The position numbers were made by a program, and so were the translations under genes. 64,000 nucleotides of DNA, taken from the NCBI RefSeq assembly GCF_004331695.1, contig NZ_SJSL01000002.1, positions 496,001 through 560,000 on the forward strand. Reading direction: 5' to 3'. Of this stretch, positions 46,499 to 55,435 are shown piece by piece. How positions within the stretch are numbered: the first letter of the stretch is position 1; the number at the start of each line of letters is the position of its first letter. Source of the DNA: Pedobacter psychroterrae (GTDB lineage: Bacteria > Bacteroidota > Bacteroidia > Sphingobacteriales > Sphingobacteriaceae). The notes beneath the pieces are model-generated. The model was given only the letters and a program-made list of their open reading frames with translations, was not told the origin of the DNA and searched no databases.

Positions 46499-48630
46499 TA
46501 GACCATATTACGCTACATAATTTTAGGGCTTATCAGGGAAAGCAAGAACTTACGCTGTCCACTAACCCCGAAAAACATGTAACTATCATTTCTGGCCAGA
46601 ACGGTTTTGGTAAAACGTCACTATTAACTTCATTGGTGTGGGTTTTATATGGTAAGTTAATGGTCGATGTCGACGAACGCTATCGTAAAGAAGTCTACGA
46701 AAGTGGCGGTTACCATCGCTATGCTTTTAAATTGATGAACCGTAATGCCTTGCAAGTTGCGACTTCAAAAGAAGAAATTTTAATAGCTGAGCGAGCAAAA
46801 ACGCAAAACAGATTAGAAATAGGTAGGATTGATTCAGAAATTGGCGCTTTGTATAGCTTTAGCGGCAGCATAGTGCTCACTAATATCTTTATTCCACATT
46901 TGTCTTGTAACGAAGTAAAGATTACTAGAACCTATAATACACGCAAAGAGAAAGAAGAATTAGAGATATTAGTAGATGGTCGGGTAAATGAATTAACCAG
47001 AACCATAGGGCAAGAAATCTTTATTAACGACTTCATTTTGCCCAAAGAAATTGCAAAATTCTTCTTTTTTGATGCAGAGAAGATTACTGCTTTAGCAGAG
47101 GTTAAAAACATAGATGAGAAATTATATTTCAGTAAAGCTTACAATGAGGTTTTAGGTATCAAAAAATATACAGACCTTAAGCAGAATCTGGAGAACTTAA
47201 TGTTGCGCATTAGCAAGAAATCAGCTTCCAAGGGAGATCTCAGAAGAATTGAAGAATTACAGCAGAGACAAAATAAACTGGAAACACTTGCTAACGTACA
47301 TTTCAGAGATCTCGAACGAAAGGAACAAGATTTACTGATCAAGAAGGCCGACTTAGCTAAATCGCAGGAAGAATTAGTGAGAACCGGTAGTTCTATGTCG
47401 GATCAGGAATTGAACGAATATCGAAAAATGCGCATCAATTTACGTGAGGCGATGGCCAAAAACAAAGCGGATTTTTCCGAATTGTTAGAATTAGCTCCTT
47501 TTGCTATGCTCATGGGTAAAATGGCTCTGGTAAAAGAGCAAATTGCTTTAGAGGAACGACAGCAACACGTACACTTGATCAATAGCCTACTTAAGGAAAA
47601 ATATGAGATACTCAAAAATGCGCTAGCTTCGCTAAAAGAAGCAGATCAAAATGAAATAGAAGTGATCTTGCAAGCCCATTTGCAAATGGATGTTAATCAA
47701 TCCATAGATGTTTTATTAAATTTTACTCCAGACCAAGTGAGTCAGTTTCATAATATATACTCTAACTTGCGAAATGCTTACGCTAAGCAATTTAAGGCTT
47801 TAGTAGCTGAGGGCAAGCGCTTACAGAGTAGTTTTAATATTGCGCATAAAAAAATACAGGATGCGGATTTAAAAGCAACAGATCCTGTAATCAGAGCTTT
47901 AAAAGCCAATTATGATGAAACAAATGCAGAAGTAGAAAAGCTGAATGAGAAGGTCGGTTATCTTAAAGCCGAGTTGAAAAATACTGAACAGGAATTAGCT
48001 ACAATACAACGCCAATTGTCTGAACAAACTAAACACATCAAGGTAGAGCGCCAAGATCAAGAAAAGGCCGATACTACCACACGTTTAATTCAACAACTTG
48101 AAACTTTCCTTTTTCAATTGAAATTAAAGAAAAAAGCTTCCTTAGAAAAGAACATCAAAAAAGAGTTGAATAGCTTAATGCATAAGCAGGCCTTTGTAGA
48201 GAGGGTAGAGGTGAAGATTGAAGGCGATTTAATTGACATAGACCTCTTCGATACCACAGGTAATACCATCAACAAGGAAGGATTATCTAAGGGTGAGCAG
48301 CAATTGTATGCTACAGCCTTATTAAAAGCGTTGGTGACCGAGTCTAACATCCAATTCCCTGTATTTATTGATAGTCCGTTGCAAAAACTAGATAAAAGAC
48401 ACGCCACCAACATTATTAAAGAATTCTATCCTTCGGTATCCAGCCAAGTTGTATTGTTCCCATTATTAGAGAAAGAACTTTCGCAAGAAGAATATCAGTT
48501 ATTGTTGCCGAAGATTGGAAAAGCATACTTAATTAAACAGGAATCTAATTATGCGTCTACTTTTGCCGATCTATGGCCTGCCGATTTATTTAGTCAATTT
48601 AATCAAAGTTTAAAGGTTCATGTTCAGTAA
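46492..48630 (+). CDS. dndD: DndD, SMC/RecF-like ATPase of DNA phosphorothioation
   Basis: A 712-residue ABC-type ATPase. Walker A GQNGFGKTS is at 35-43, the ABC signature is LSKGEQQLYATALLK and Walker B is FPVFIDSPLQKLDKRH. The middle is a long coiled coil (about 240-560) without a zinc-hook cysteine pair. DndD is believed to nick or remodel DNA to let sulfur be inserted. The ATG overlaps the dndC stop, and the dndD stop overlaps dndE by 11 bases, so the three are translationally coupled. Confidence 0.92.
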   Translation: MLIDHITLHNFRAYQGKQELTLSTNPEKHVTIISGQNGFGKTSLLTSLVWVLYGKLMVDVDERYRKEVYESGGYHRYAFKLMNRNALQVATSKEEILIAERAKTQNRLEIGRIDSEIGALYSFSGSIVLTNIFIPHLSCNEVKITRTYNTRKEKEELEILVDGRVNELTRTIGQEIFINDFILPKEIAKFFFFDAEKITALAEVKNIDEKLYFSKAYNEVLGIKKYTDLKQNLENLMLRISKKSASKGDLRRIEELQQRQNKLETLANVHFRDLERKEQDLLIKKADLAKSQEELVRTGSSMSDQELNEYRKMRINLREAMAKNKADFSELLELAPFAMLMGKMALVKEQIALEERQQHVHLINSLLKEKYEILKNALASLKEADQNEIEVILQAHLQMDVNQSIDVLLNFTPDQVSQFHNIYSNLRNAYAKQFKALVAEGKRLQSSFNIAHKKIQDADLKATDPVIRALKANYDETNAEVEKLNEKVGYLKAELKNTEQELATIQRQLSEQTKHIKVERQDQEKADTTTRLIQQLETFLFQLKLKKKASLEKNIKKELNSLMHKQAFVERVEVKIEGDLIDIDLFDTTGNTINKEGLSKGEQQLYATALLKALVTESNIQFPVFIDSPLQKLDKRHATNIIKEFYPSVSSQVVLFPLLEKELSQEEYQLLLPKIGKAYLIKQESNYASTFADLWPADLFSQFNQSLKVHVQ

Positions 48631-49018
48631 TATCAAAACTTCAGAGGCCAATAAAGAGATAGTCACACAGTTGACTAATAGACTGAATTTAGGTGCTGAA
48701 AATATAATTGCACGTTTAGCTTTCAGTTATTCCTTAGCTAAAGAAAGAAAACTGAATCTTAAGTTTATGGAGGACTCAAAGGGCAAAGAATACAGCATAA
48801 AAGTGCTGTTTGGCAACTGTCCAGAAATTTATCTTTCTTTAATTGCTATACACTATCAGATCAATGTCAACCAGCCTGAGATCGCGAAATATGTTAAGAT
48901 GCATATTGACGACGGCCTGGAACTTATATATCAAGAGCTAAAAAATAAAAGTTCGGTTACGGGGAGTGATTTTTTGATTAATGAGATTGAGCAACAATTA
49001 CTACCGCTGACACTATAA
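48620..49018 (+). CDS. dndE: DndE, phosphorothioation protein
   Basis: A 132-residue helical protein matching DndE: an N-terminal RLNLGAENIIARLAFSYSL helix pair, then KVLFGNCPEIYLSLIAIHY and a final LINEIEQQL. DndE is small and binds DNA; it is needed for DNA phosphorothioation together with DndC and DndD. The start overlaps the dndD stop codon. A 69-base gap separates it from the ParB-like gene. Confidence 0.88.
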   Translation: MFSNIKTSEANKEIVTQLTNRLNLGAENIIARLAFSYSLAKERKLNLKFMEDSKGKEYSIKVLFGNCPEIYLSLIAIHYQINVNQPEIAKYVKMHIDDGLELIYQELKNKSSVTGSDFLINEIEQQLLPLTL

Positions 49019-49087
49019 GCAATTTTAATATATATTTGTGCTATATTTATTAAGGCTGATCATTAAAATCAGCCCTATCATTTTGAT

Positions 49088-50182
49088 ATGACTAAACCAA
49101 TATTTGACACAATTCCTTTAGAACAGCTTCAGTTAGATTCTGCTAATCCACGCTTACCGAAATCTTTGCACGGACAAAGCGAGGCAGAAATATTAGAATA
49201 TATGCTTCTTGATGCATCGTTGATAGAATTAATGCTGGCTATTGGGAAAAACGACTTTTTTCCAGGTGAACAACTTTTAGTCGTAAAAATCGAAGCCGAC
49301 TCCTATAAAGTTGTTGAAGGCAATAGGCGCCTTTCTGCACTAAAAATTCTAAATAATCCAGATATTGCTAAAGTTCAAAAAAGCAAAATACAACAAGTTT
49401 TAGAAGAAACAGAATACCGCCCCACAGAGATACCTTGTCTAACATTTGAAAAAGAAGAAGATATTCATAATTATTTAGGTTATAGACATATAACAGGAAT
49501 TAAGGAGTGGAAATTACTAGAGAAAGCAAGGTATCTATACAACTTATGGAAAAGTTTATACAATGACCAACCAATTAATTCAGCCGCAAAAGAACTAGCT
49601 AAAAGTATTGGAAGCAGGAAAGATTATGTCAAAAGAGTATTAGTGGGTTACGAAGTTTATAAGGTAATAGAAGATGAAGCTTTCTATCGTATCCCAGGAT
49701 TAGATGATACTACATTTTATTTTAATTATATAGCTGATAGCTTAAATAAAAATAATATAGCTGAATTTTTAGGAGTAGATATCAGGAACGAAAAGGATGA
49801 TTATGTTGCAGAAATTAACCAAAATCATTTAAAAGAATGGGTTCATTGGTTATTCGAAAAAAATACTGAAAACAGAACAAGATTAATCGGCGATAGTGAG
49901 AGCCTAACTTCATTAAATCGTGTTTTAGGAAATGAAACTGCAAGAATTGCTTTTACAAAAGGATTAAGCCTTGATGCAGCTGATGATTTAACGGGCGAAA
50001 ATGATAGTCAGTTTATTAATTTAATCAATTCAGCACTTCAATCTTTAGAAAATGCGGATAGAATAGTTACTAAGGTTAGCGCTACATATGCTAATATCGA
50101 AATTCAGCTAAAGGAGATTAGAGCTATTGCAGTAAAAATTGGTAGGGCCCTTCAGGATAAGGAGGATGACGATGTCATTTGA
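49088..50182 (+). CDS. ParB-like nuclease/sensor-domain protein
   Basis: A 364-residue protein. Residues 1-110 form a ParB/sulfiredoxin-like N-terminal domain: IPLEQLQLDSANPR, then VVEGNRRLSALKIL with the key EGNRR at 77-81. A helical region (120-220, with a possible HTH around AAKELAKSIGSRKDYVKRVL) follows. The ParB fold is related to the DGQHR domains of DndB and the DGQQR of SspE, both linked to phosphorothioation. It starts the three-gene cassette behind dndE; the next gene begins inside its last codons. Proposed role: recognition or nucleotide-dependent switch. Confidence 0.75.
   Translation: MTKPIFDTIPLEQLQLDSANPRLPKSLHGQSEAEILEYMLLDASLIELMLAIGKNDFFPGEQLLVVKIEADSYKVVEGNRRLSALKILNNPDIAKVQKSKIQQVLEETEYRPTEIPCLTFEKEEDIHNYLGYRHITGIKEWKLLEKARYLYNLWKSLYNDQPINSAAKELAKSIGSRKDYVKRVLVGYEVYKVIEDEAFYRIPGLDDTTFYFNYIADSLNKNNIAEFLGVDIRNEKDDYVAEINQNHLKEWVHWLFEKNTENRTRLIGDSESLTSLNRVLGNETARIAFTKGLSLDAADDLTGENDSQFINLINSALQSLENADRIVTKVSATYANIEIQLKEIRAIAVKIGRALQDKEDDDVI
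50159..50165 (+). promoter_or_regulatory. AAGGAGG ribosome binding site before 50172
   Basis: An A/G-rich AAGGAGG run lies just upstream of ATG 50172 inside the end of the ParB-like gene. It decides the start of the nuclease-like gene and explains coupling. Confidence 0.55.
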
Positions 50183-51167
50183 TGAAAAATTAAATAATTA
50201 TTTTACCAATTTTTCCTTACAGTTAGGACCTAAACCAACAGAGAATTTAATCTATTTATATGCTGATTATGTTGAATTAGTTACGTTATTTTCTAATAGT
50301 AATTTTGTTTCTGCTACTGATATTCTTGATAGGCTTAAAGATGAAGGAGTATTTGTTCTTAAAGAAAAGGATAATAATACAGATGACGAAGATAAAGATA
50401 GAGCCGAAGTAAATGATAAATATGAAATATTTATGGATCAAATATTTCGATTAATAAATGAAAGAGCTAATTTATTCGGTTCGGACTACCCTTTTCTTGT
50501 ACATAATGATAAAATAATATTAGAAGATAAGAAAAGAATTACCGAAAGGCATAGAGTATATATCTTTCTTTTATTATCTTCTTCTTTAAATATATTTAGC
50601 CTTTTTCAACCAGAACTTACCACAGAATTTGAGATAGTCTGTTTTGAAGTTTTGAAAAATTTCCTTCCTGACCATGCCATAGTAAAATCATTTGGAAAGA
50701 AATCCGATTATCAAGGATCTGCTGTGCAAAAAATACAAGCATTAGCTGATGATTTAAAAATAAAAATTGATGAAGATGGTTTTAATGAGATTTCGAAAAA
50801 AGGGAATCAAGAGAAGGGATTAGATTTAATTGGATGGATACCTTTTGATGATATTGTGCCAAACTTCTTGGCAATTTTAGCTCAATGCGCTTGTGGAAAA
50901 GATTGGAATAAAAAGCTTCACGAAACGAGCAGGTATAATAACTACATGAGGTTCCATAGGTTAAATCCATTGCATTCTATGTTTATCCCTTATAGCTTAG
51001 TAAGCTATTTGAAGCCGATTTTCTTTAGAAATGATGAGATTGACAATCGTTTAATTTTCGAAAGAAAGCGAATTTTGAATTATTTAAATGATTTAACATT
51101 TTTTCAAGACATGGAGACAAGAATTTTAATTGATAAATGCATAGAGTTTGAAGAAGCAGTTATATGA
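50172..51167 (+). CDS. Unrecognised protein with PD-(D/E)XK-like signature
   Basis: A 331-residue protein, mostly helical. Around residue 218 there is GLDLIGWIPFDD, and at 238-245 QCACGKDW. This D...Q-x-x-x-x-K arrangement is what I would expect from a divergent PD-(D/E)XK nuclease. The family is otherwise unknown to me. It overlaps the ParB-like gene by 11 bases and precedes a HARE-HTH/Mrr endonuclease, so it is one component of the cassette. AT-rich and lysine/asparagine-rich, unlike the flanking chromosomal genes. Confidence 0.65.
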   Translation: MSFDEKLNNYFTNFSLQLGPKPTENLIYLYADYVELVTLFSNSNFVSATDILDRLKDEGVFVLKEKDNNTDDEDKDRAEVNDKYEIFMDQIFRLINERANLFGSDYPFLVHNDKIILEDKKRITERHRVYIFLLLSSSLNIFSLFQPELTTEFEIVCFEVLKNFLPDHAIVKSFGKKSDYQGSAVQKIQALADDLKIKIDEDGFNEISKKGNQEKGLDLIGWIPFDDIVPNFLAILAQCACGKDWNKKLHETSRYNNYMRFHRLNPLHSMFIPYSLVSYLKPIFFRNDEIDNRLIFERKRILNYLNDLTFFQDMETRILIDKCIEFEEAVI

Positions 51168-51204
51168 TAATAATCAAAGCTTTAATAAAACAAACAATTT
51201 CTAC

Positions 51205-52029
51205 ATGCCTAAAAAGACAATTAACGAAGCCATTGCTGAAGCTTTAAAGAGGGAAAATAAACCCTTAAGAGTAGGTGAGATATATAAGAGGATTTCTGAA
51301 GATGATTTATATCGTTTTAACGCAGCTAATCCAGAGCATATAGTTAGGACACAATTGCGGCGGCATAGTGAAAATTTGGATTTCCCAACGGCAAACAAGA
51401 AGAAGCATTTTCTTTTCTTAACCGATGGCACTTATTGGAATAAAGAAATACCTATCCCCAATAAGACAGAAGTTGATTTAAAAACGGAAATAATCATAAA
51501 AAAAGATTCTGCAAATTTAAAATCTGTTATTGAAGAATTAAAGGATATTCATAAAAAACATACCATTGCATTCAAACAACAAATCTTGAATCAATTGCAG
51601 CAAGTTGGACCCGCATCTTTCGAGATTTTTGGGAGAAGATTGTTAGAGGTATATGGTTTTAAAAAGACGGTTGTAACTCCATACGTAAAAGATGGAGGAC
51701 TTGACGGTCATGGACAACTTAAAGTAGGCATTACTTACCTGAACGTTGCTTTTCAGTGTAAAAGATGGAAAAATAATTCAGTTAGCAGAACAGAGATAGA
51801 TAAATTCCGAGGAGCAATCCAAGGAGAGTTTGAGCAAGGTATTATTTTTACAACCTCAAAGTTCACTAAAGATGCTCTCGGTGCAACAAGAAAACCAGGT
51901 GCCGTTCCTATTATATTGATCGATGGAAATGCGTTAATCGATATTATGATTGAAAAAAGATTTGGAGTAGAAACTGATAATATTCCAATTTACTCAAATG
52001 CTTTAGATAATATTTTGAATGAGATTTAA
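51205..52029 (+). CDS. HARE-HTH plus Mrr-type restriction endonuclease
   Basis: A 274-residue protein (an in-frame start at 51148 also exists). Residues 1-80 form a HARE-HTH winged helix (INEAIAEALKRENKPLRVGEIYKRI...FLTDGTYW). Residues 130-255 form an Mrr-cat domain: FEIFGRRLLEVYGF, then D167 in GGLDGHG, then Q184-C-K186 in FQCKRW. This is the type IV-like PD-(D/E)XK nuclease core. HARE-HTH domains are linked to recognition of modified or damaged bases. It ends the plus-strand cassette. Confidence 0.82.
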   Translation: MPKKTINEAIAEALKRENKPLRVGEIYKRISEDDLYRFNAANPEHIVRTQLRRHSENLDFPTANKKKHFLFLTDGTYWNKEIPIPNKTEVDLKTEIIIKKDSANLKSVIEELKDIHKKHTIAFKQQILNQLQQVGPASFEIFGRRLLEVYGFKKTVVTPYVKDGGLDGHGQLKVGITYLNVAFQCKRWKNNSVSRTEIDKFRGAIQGEFEQGIIFTTSKFTKDALGATRKPGAVPIILIDGNALIDIMIEKRFGVETDNIPIYSNALDNILNEI

Positions 52030-52047
52030 ATTCAATTTAATCTGACT

Positions 52048-52845
52048 TTAAGATTTGTAGTCTCTTAGGTGCAGGTTCTGTAAAAAATCGGTTGCTGATA
52101 TAATTCTCTCATCTTCTTTAAAATTCCAATTCGGTTCAATTTGAATGTCATCTTCTTTATGTATAGCTAGCAGTAGCATTTGAATAGTCAATAGAATTAT
52201 TCGACAACTGATATGGATAATTCTAGTATGGTAAGATTTCGTATGTTCGTACTCATCAGGTTCTCCAAACGCAAATGCACCGTGAGCAAAGCCGTTTCTG
52301 ATTTTATAAACCAAAGTTAATCCAGTGCCCGATTTGCCTGCACATTGGCTGGGAGTGAATAGATTTTTATCGGCCTCGAGAAAGGAGGGGGTTAACTTTA
52401 GATAATTAGCTAACAAAGTTACCAAATTGTTATAATGTTCAGGGAGTTTAAACTTGCTCTCGTAATTATCTTGCAGGTAAAAACCTACTTTATTGATTTT
52501 ACCTCTTTGCTTCGGGCATTCTTGAAAGCTTAGGCCATCTATTAATGACTCAAATCCACCCCAGATATATGTAAACCATGTAAGTTGTAATAAAAGATCT
52601 TCTAAATATTTGGATTTAGCATCATCATAATCTGCTGCTGCCCCACAGACTAGCCAAGCGTTATCATTCAAACCTTCAGTATAGTTCACTTTTGTAATTC
52701 CCGAACATATTCTAAACCAATCTCTCATTGGGTCCTCATCATAAGGGTTTTCCGCAAGTAAAAAGCGGTAGATATTATTGGCATGGTCAGTTACAGAAAC
52801 TAAGATTCCATGTTTTTTACATATTATTGGGTTTTTACATTCCAT
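52048..52845 (-). CDS. HEPN-like protein
   Basis: A 265-residue helical protein with RNGFAH at 183-188 (R-x4-H), preceded by YKIRN. This is the catalytic motif of HEPN ribonucleases, common in toxin-antitoxin and abortive-infection systems. The rest is not recognised. It is convergent with the Mrr gene (18-base gap) and 216 bases downstream of dndB-like, so it is possibly a separate unit or the last gene of the minus operon. Nuclease activity is inferred from the motif alone. Confidence 0.6.
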   Translation of the reverse strand: MECKNPIICKKHGILVSVTDHANNIYRFLLAENPYDEDPMRDWFRICSGITKVNYTEGLNDNAWLVCGAAADYDDAKSKYLEDLLLQLTWFTYIWGGFESLIDGLSFQECPKQRGKINKVGFYLQDNYESKFKLPEHYNNLVTLLANYLKLTPSFLEADKNLFTPSQCAGKSGTGLTLVYKIRNGFAHGAFAFGEPDEYEHTKSYHTRIIHISCRIILLTIQMLLLAIHKEDDIQIEPNWNFKEDERIISATDFLQNLHLRDYKS

Positions 52846-53061
52846 AAACTATAATTTTCTTTGTTTTCAATCATGAAACTTAGTTCAGTTATTGCTAAGC
52901 ATGTTGAAAAAATATCCAGATTAGTAATACTTTAATCTTTAGATTTTCTGCTCAACGTTGTTTAGATTAAAAGCTTGGTCCATGGTATGTAATTATTTTC
53001 ATTAATTTCCACTTAGTTATTCCAAGACATATTGCTGCCTCATTGTTATTAATGCACAACC

Positions 53062-54360
53062 CTAATTTCTTTCAGCTAATATTCTATTATATTCATTGAG
53101 ATCTTCAACTTTGATTAACCTTCTTCTTTGTGTTATTTCTCTATCAAGATCCCGAGGATCAAACTCTGGTTTATATCCCAACGTATAAAGCATAAAATTT
53201 CGCAATCTTGACCTTCCGATAGCAGAGGATTGCATCAGAAAGTTGTCAGAGAATGAAATGTTAAAAAATGGTCTCAGTAAGTGATCAAAATAATCTTGGG
53301 TTATATCCAGTTCTAAGTTATATTTTTGAATTTTAAGATTCTCTTTCAACACATCGAAAAGAGCTTGGATACCAATTGTTTTTGTTATAAATGCAGCATT
53401 GTTTTGATCCGTGAACAAGTTACTCACAACGCTACTGAAAAAATTCTCAACAGCCTTCCTAATTACAACATCTTGCTCATTCAGATAAAATTTACGCAGC
53501 GGAGAATCATCCTCAAATCTTGATAGTTCACTTCTTTTTCTCCCGTTTTTTATGGACGTTTTTGCAAGTTCATCCCTATCTCTCTTTGTATTAGTCGTAA
53601 TTAATGAAAGGATGCCTTCTACTATTGTTGCCGTTGAAACAAACCAAGAATTATTTATATTTTCTAATAATATTTGATCTATCTGTGGTGCAACTTTAAT
53701 ATGTTTAAAAAATGGTGAACTTGGATCAATATTAAGTTGGCGGCAGATGTAAACTGCTAATTTTTCAGTTGACCATGCTTGCGGAGTCTCGTCTTCAAGA
53801 TTATAACCATATAGGATATAGGATAAGCTTTTACTTACTGGTGTTTGGTTATGGTTTATCGTTGAAAATAAATAAGCCTGGTATGGTAGTGGTAAGTCGA
53901 AATAAATTGAACAAACCAGTTCCGTAGCAAGTCTTTCCGAATTTTCGGCATATCTGAAGCCTTCTAAGCGATGTTGACCGTCAACGATAGATGCCAGTTT
54001 TTCACGGGATGGAATTATAATTTTATATAAACCTTGGTCTATTGGTTCTACTCTCCACTTTATGATTTCATCGTCAACGAAAAGTCCATTGTTCTGATAA
54101 TTGGCTGCAAGAATAATTGAGTTTGGGAATGCGGACTCCACAGAATCTATATATCTGCCAATTTGACGAAGTTTTTCCCCTTTCTTTGCTCTTTGGGTTC
54201 CAGTAAATTCAATTCCTTCTGAACTATCATCGACATTTGGACGTAATTCTGAAGAAAAGGTAATTTTGAGAAGTTCCTCAGCGGGAATTTTTGTAAGATA
54301 AAACTCACCTAATGGCTGAGAGACCTTGAAAGCGATAAGTTCTATAAATGGGCTGCTCAT
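53062..54360 (-). CDS. dndB: DndB-like DGQHR protein
   Basis: A 432-residue protein with the defining DGQHR at residues 127-131 (IVDGQHRLEGFRYAEN) and the downstream helix YQAYLFSTINHNQTPVSKSLSYILY typical of DndB/DGQHR proteins. DndB negatively regulates phosphorothioation genes in known systems. It is longer than canonical DndB (commonly under 400 residues), and opposite in strand to dndCDE. It sits three bases after the membrane-protein gene. Confidence 0.8.
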   Translation of the reverse strand: MSSPFIELIAFKVSQPLGEFYLTKIPAEELLKITFSSELRPNVDDSSEGIEFTGTQRAKKGEKLRQIGRYIDSVESAFPNSIILAANYQNNGLFVDDEIIKWRVEPIDQGLYKIIIPSREKLASIVDGQHRLEGFRYAENSERLATELVCSIYFDLPLPYQAYLFSTINHNQTPVSKSLSYILYGYNLEDETPQAWSTEKLAVYICRQLNIDPSSPFFKHIKVAPQIDQILLENINNSWFVSTATIVEGILSLITTNTKRDRDELAKTSIKNGRKRSELSRFEDDSPLRKFYLNEQDVVIRKAVENFFSSVVSNLFTDQNNAAFITKTIGIQALFDVLKENLKIQKYNLELDITQDYFDHLLRPFFNISFSDNFLMQSSAIGRSRLRNFMLYTLGYKPEFDPRDLDREITQRRRLIKVEDLNEYNRILAERN

Positions 54361-54363
54361 AAT

Positions 54364-54984
54364 TTACATTTTTACGTTTGGAATTTCTTGTGCGTTATCT
54401 GTTAAATCGACATAGGGACCGCCAATCGGAGCTGCAGAATCATCATCTTTATCTTCAAGTTTATATTTCTTATCTACTGAATTCGTAATCCACCATAAGA
54501 ATAAAGCGCTAATAGTAGCATAGAATGCTATCTCTAAGGAGTAATCTGGCAATAAATCATATTGAACGAGAAAAATGGCTATTCCTCCTAAAATTAGAAA
54601 TGTGAGGGCAGGCATTCTTAGGCTTCTTGCTTCCTTATGGTTAGGAAGTTTGTTTAAAATTAGATCAGCAGAAGATGTTGCAATTATTGTTATAAAATAT
54701 GTTGAAAGTGCCTTTGCCAGTTCTAAAATATTTTCGGGATTATTTTCGCCTTTGTAGTATATTTTATAAGCTATAGGGGAGATACCCAGGCCGCCCACTA
54801 TTAAAATTACCACAAGAAAATATATTATAAAATCAATGTTTCTAAATCCTTCGTAGAATCTTTTAAATAATGCTGCGATGAGATAAGTCCATGATGAAAA
54901 GAATATTATCAAGTCTTGAAGTATTTTTTTCCATCGCCGTTTAATTTCCAGCTGAAAGTTTTTCCAATCGAATTTTTTGTTCAT
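54364..54984 (-). CDS. Four-helix membrane protein of the island
   Basis: A 206-residue protein with hydrophobic segments at about 22-40, 50-72, 132-150 and 155-175, and an acidic soluble tail (DKDDDSAAPIGGP). Family not recognised. It directly precedes the dndB-like gene and follows the assoc-4-like gene by 46 bases. A membrane effector or anchor is possible. Confidence 0.65.
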   Translation of the reverse strand: MNKKFDWKNFQLEIKRRWKKILQDLIIFFSSWTYLIAALFKRFYEGFRNIDFIIYFLVVILIVGGLGISPIAYKIYYKGENNPENILELAKALSTYFITIIATSSADLILNKLPNHKEARSLRMPALTFLILGGIAIFLVQYDLLPDYSLEIAFYATISALFLWWITNSVDKKYKLEDKDDDSAAPIGGPYVDLTDNAQEIPNVKM

Positions 54985-55030
54985 AGCAATCTAATTATTT
55001 TCTTTAAAACTGATCATATTCTGAAAATTA

Positions 55031-55435
55031 CTAGGCTATTAAGTTAACCAGATTATTTAATGGTCTTCCAGGCTGTTTAAGAAGCATGTCTTCAATGAAA
55101 CTAATACCGCCATTTGCATACGATTGTGCAGTTTCAAGAATAAGCTTTGGATCAAGCAGCATTTCAAATTTCTGGTGTTTTTCAAAGCTAATCGCTACGA
55201 GTATTGCGATATCCGTTTTAGGGTCTAACACATCTCCAGCAAAGATATCTTTCTGTACCTGGATCGAACGATAGGCATTATGTTGCCTGCCAAGGCTAAC
55301 AGCCAGCATGAAAACATCTTTCATCGAAGCAAACGGGAAATCATCCGGCTTTTCATGCCCTCTTTTGACAAGTTGTTGATAAATCGAGTGATTATCTTCT
55401 TCAATATATATGCGGTGATTTGATTTAAACATCAT
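55031..55435 (-). CDS. Phosphorothioation-associated protein 4-like
   Basis: A 134-residue protein. RIYIEEDNHSIYQQLV, DDFPFASMKDVFMLAVSLGRQHN and AQSYANGGISFIEDML correspond to the layout I recall for the dnd-associated protein 4 family. Family assignment is from memory. Two ATGs in a row follow directly on the stop codon of the ATPase gene, so it is translated from the same mRNA. Confidence 0.65.
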   Translation of the reverse strand: MMFKSNHRIYIEEDNHSIYQQLVKRGHEKPDDFPFASMKDVFMLAVSLGRQHNAYRSIQVQKDIFAGDVLDPKTDIAILVAISFEKHQKFEMLLDPKLILETAQSYANGGISFIEDMLLKQPGRPLNNLVNLIA

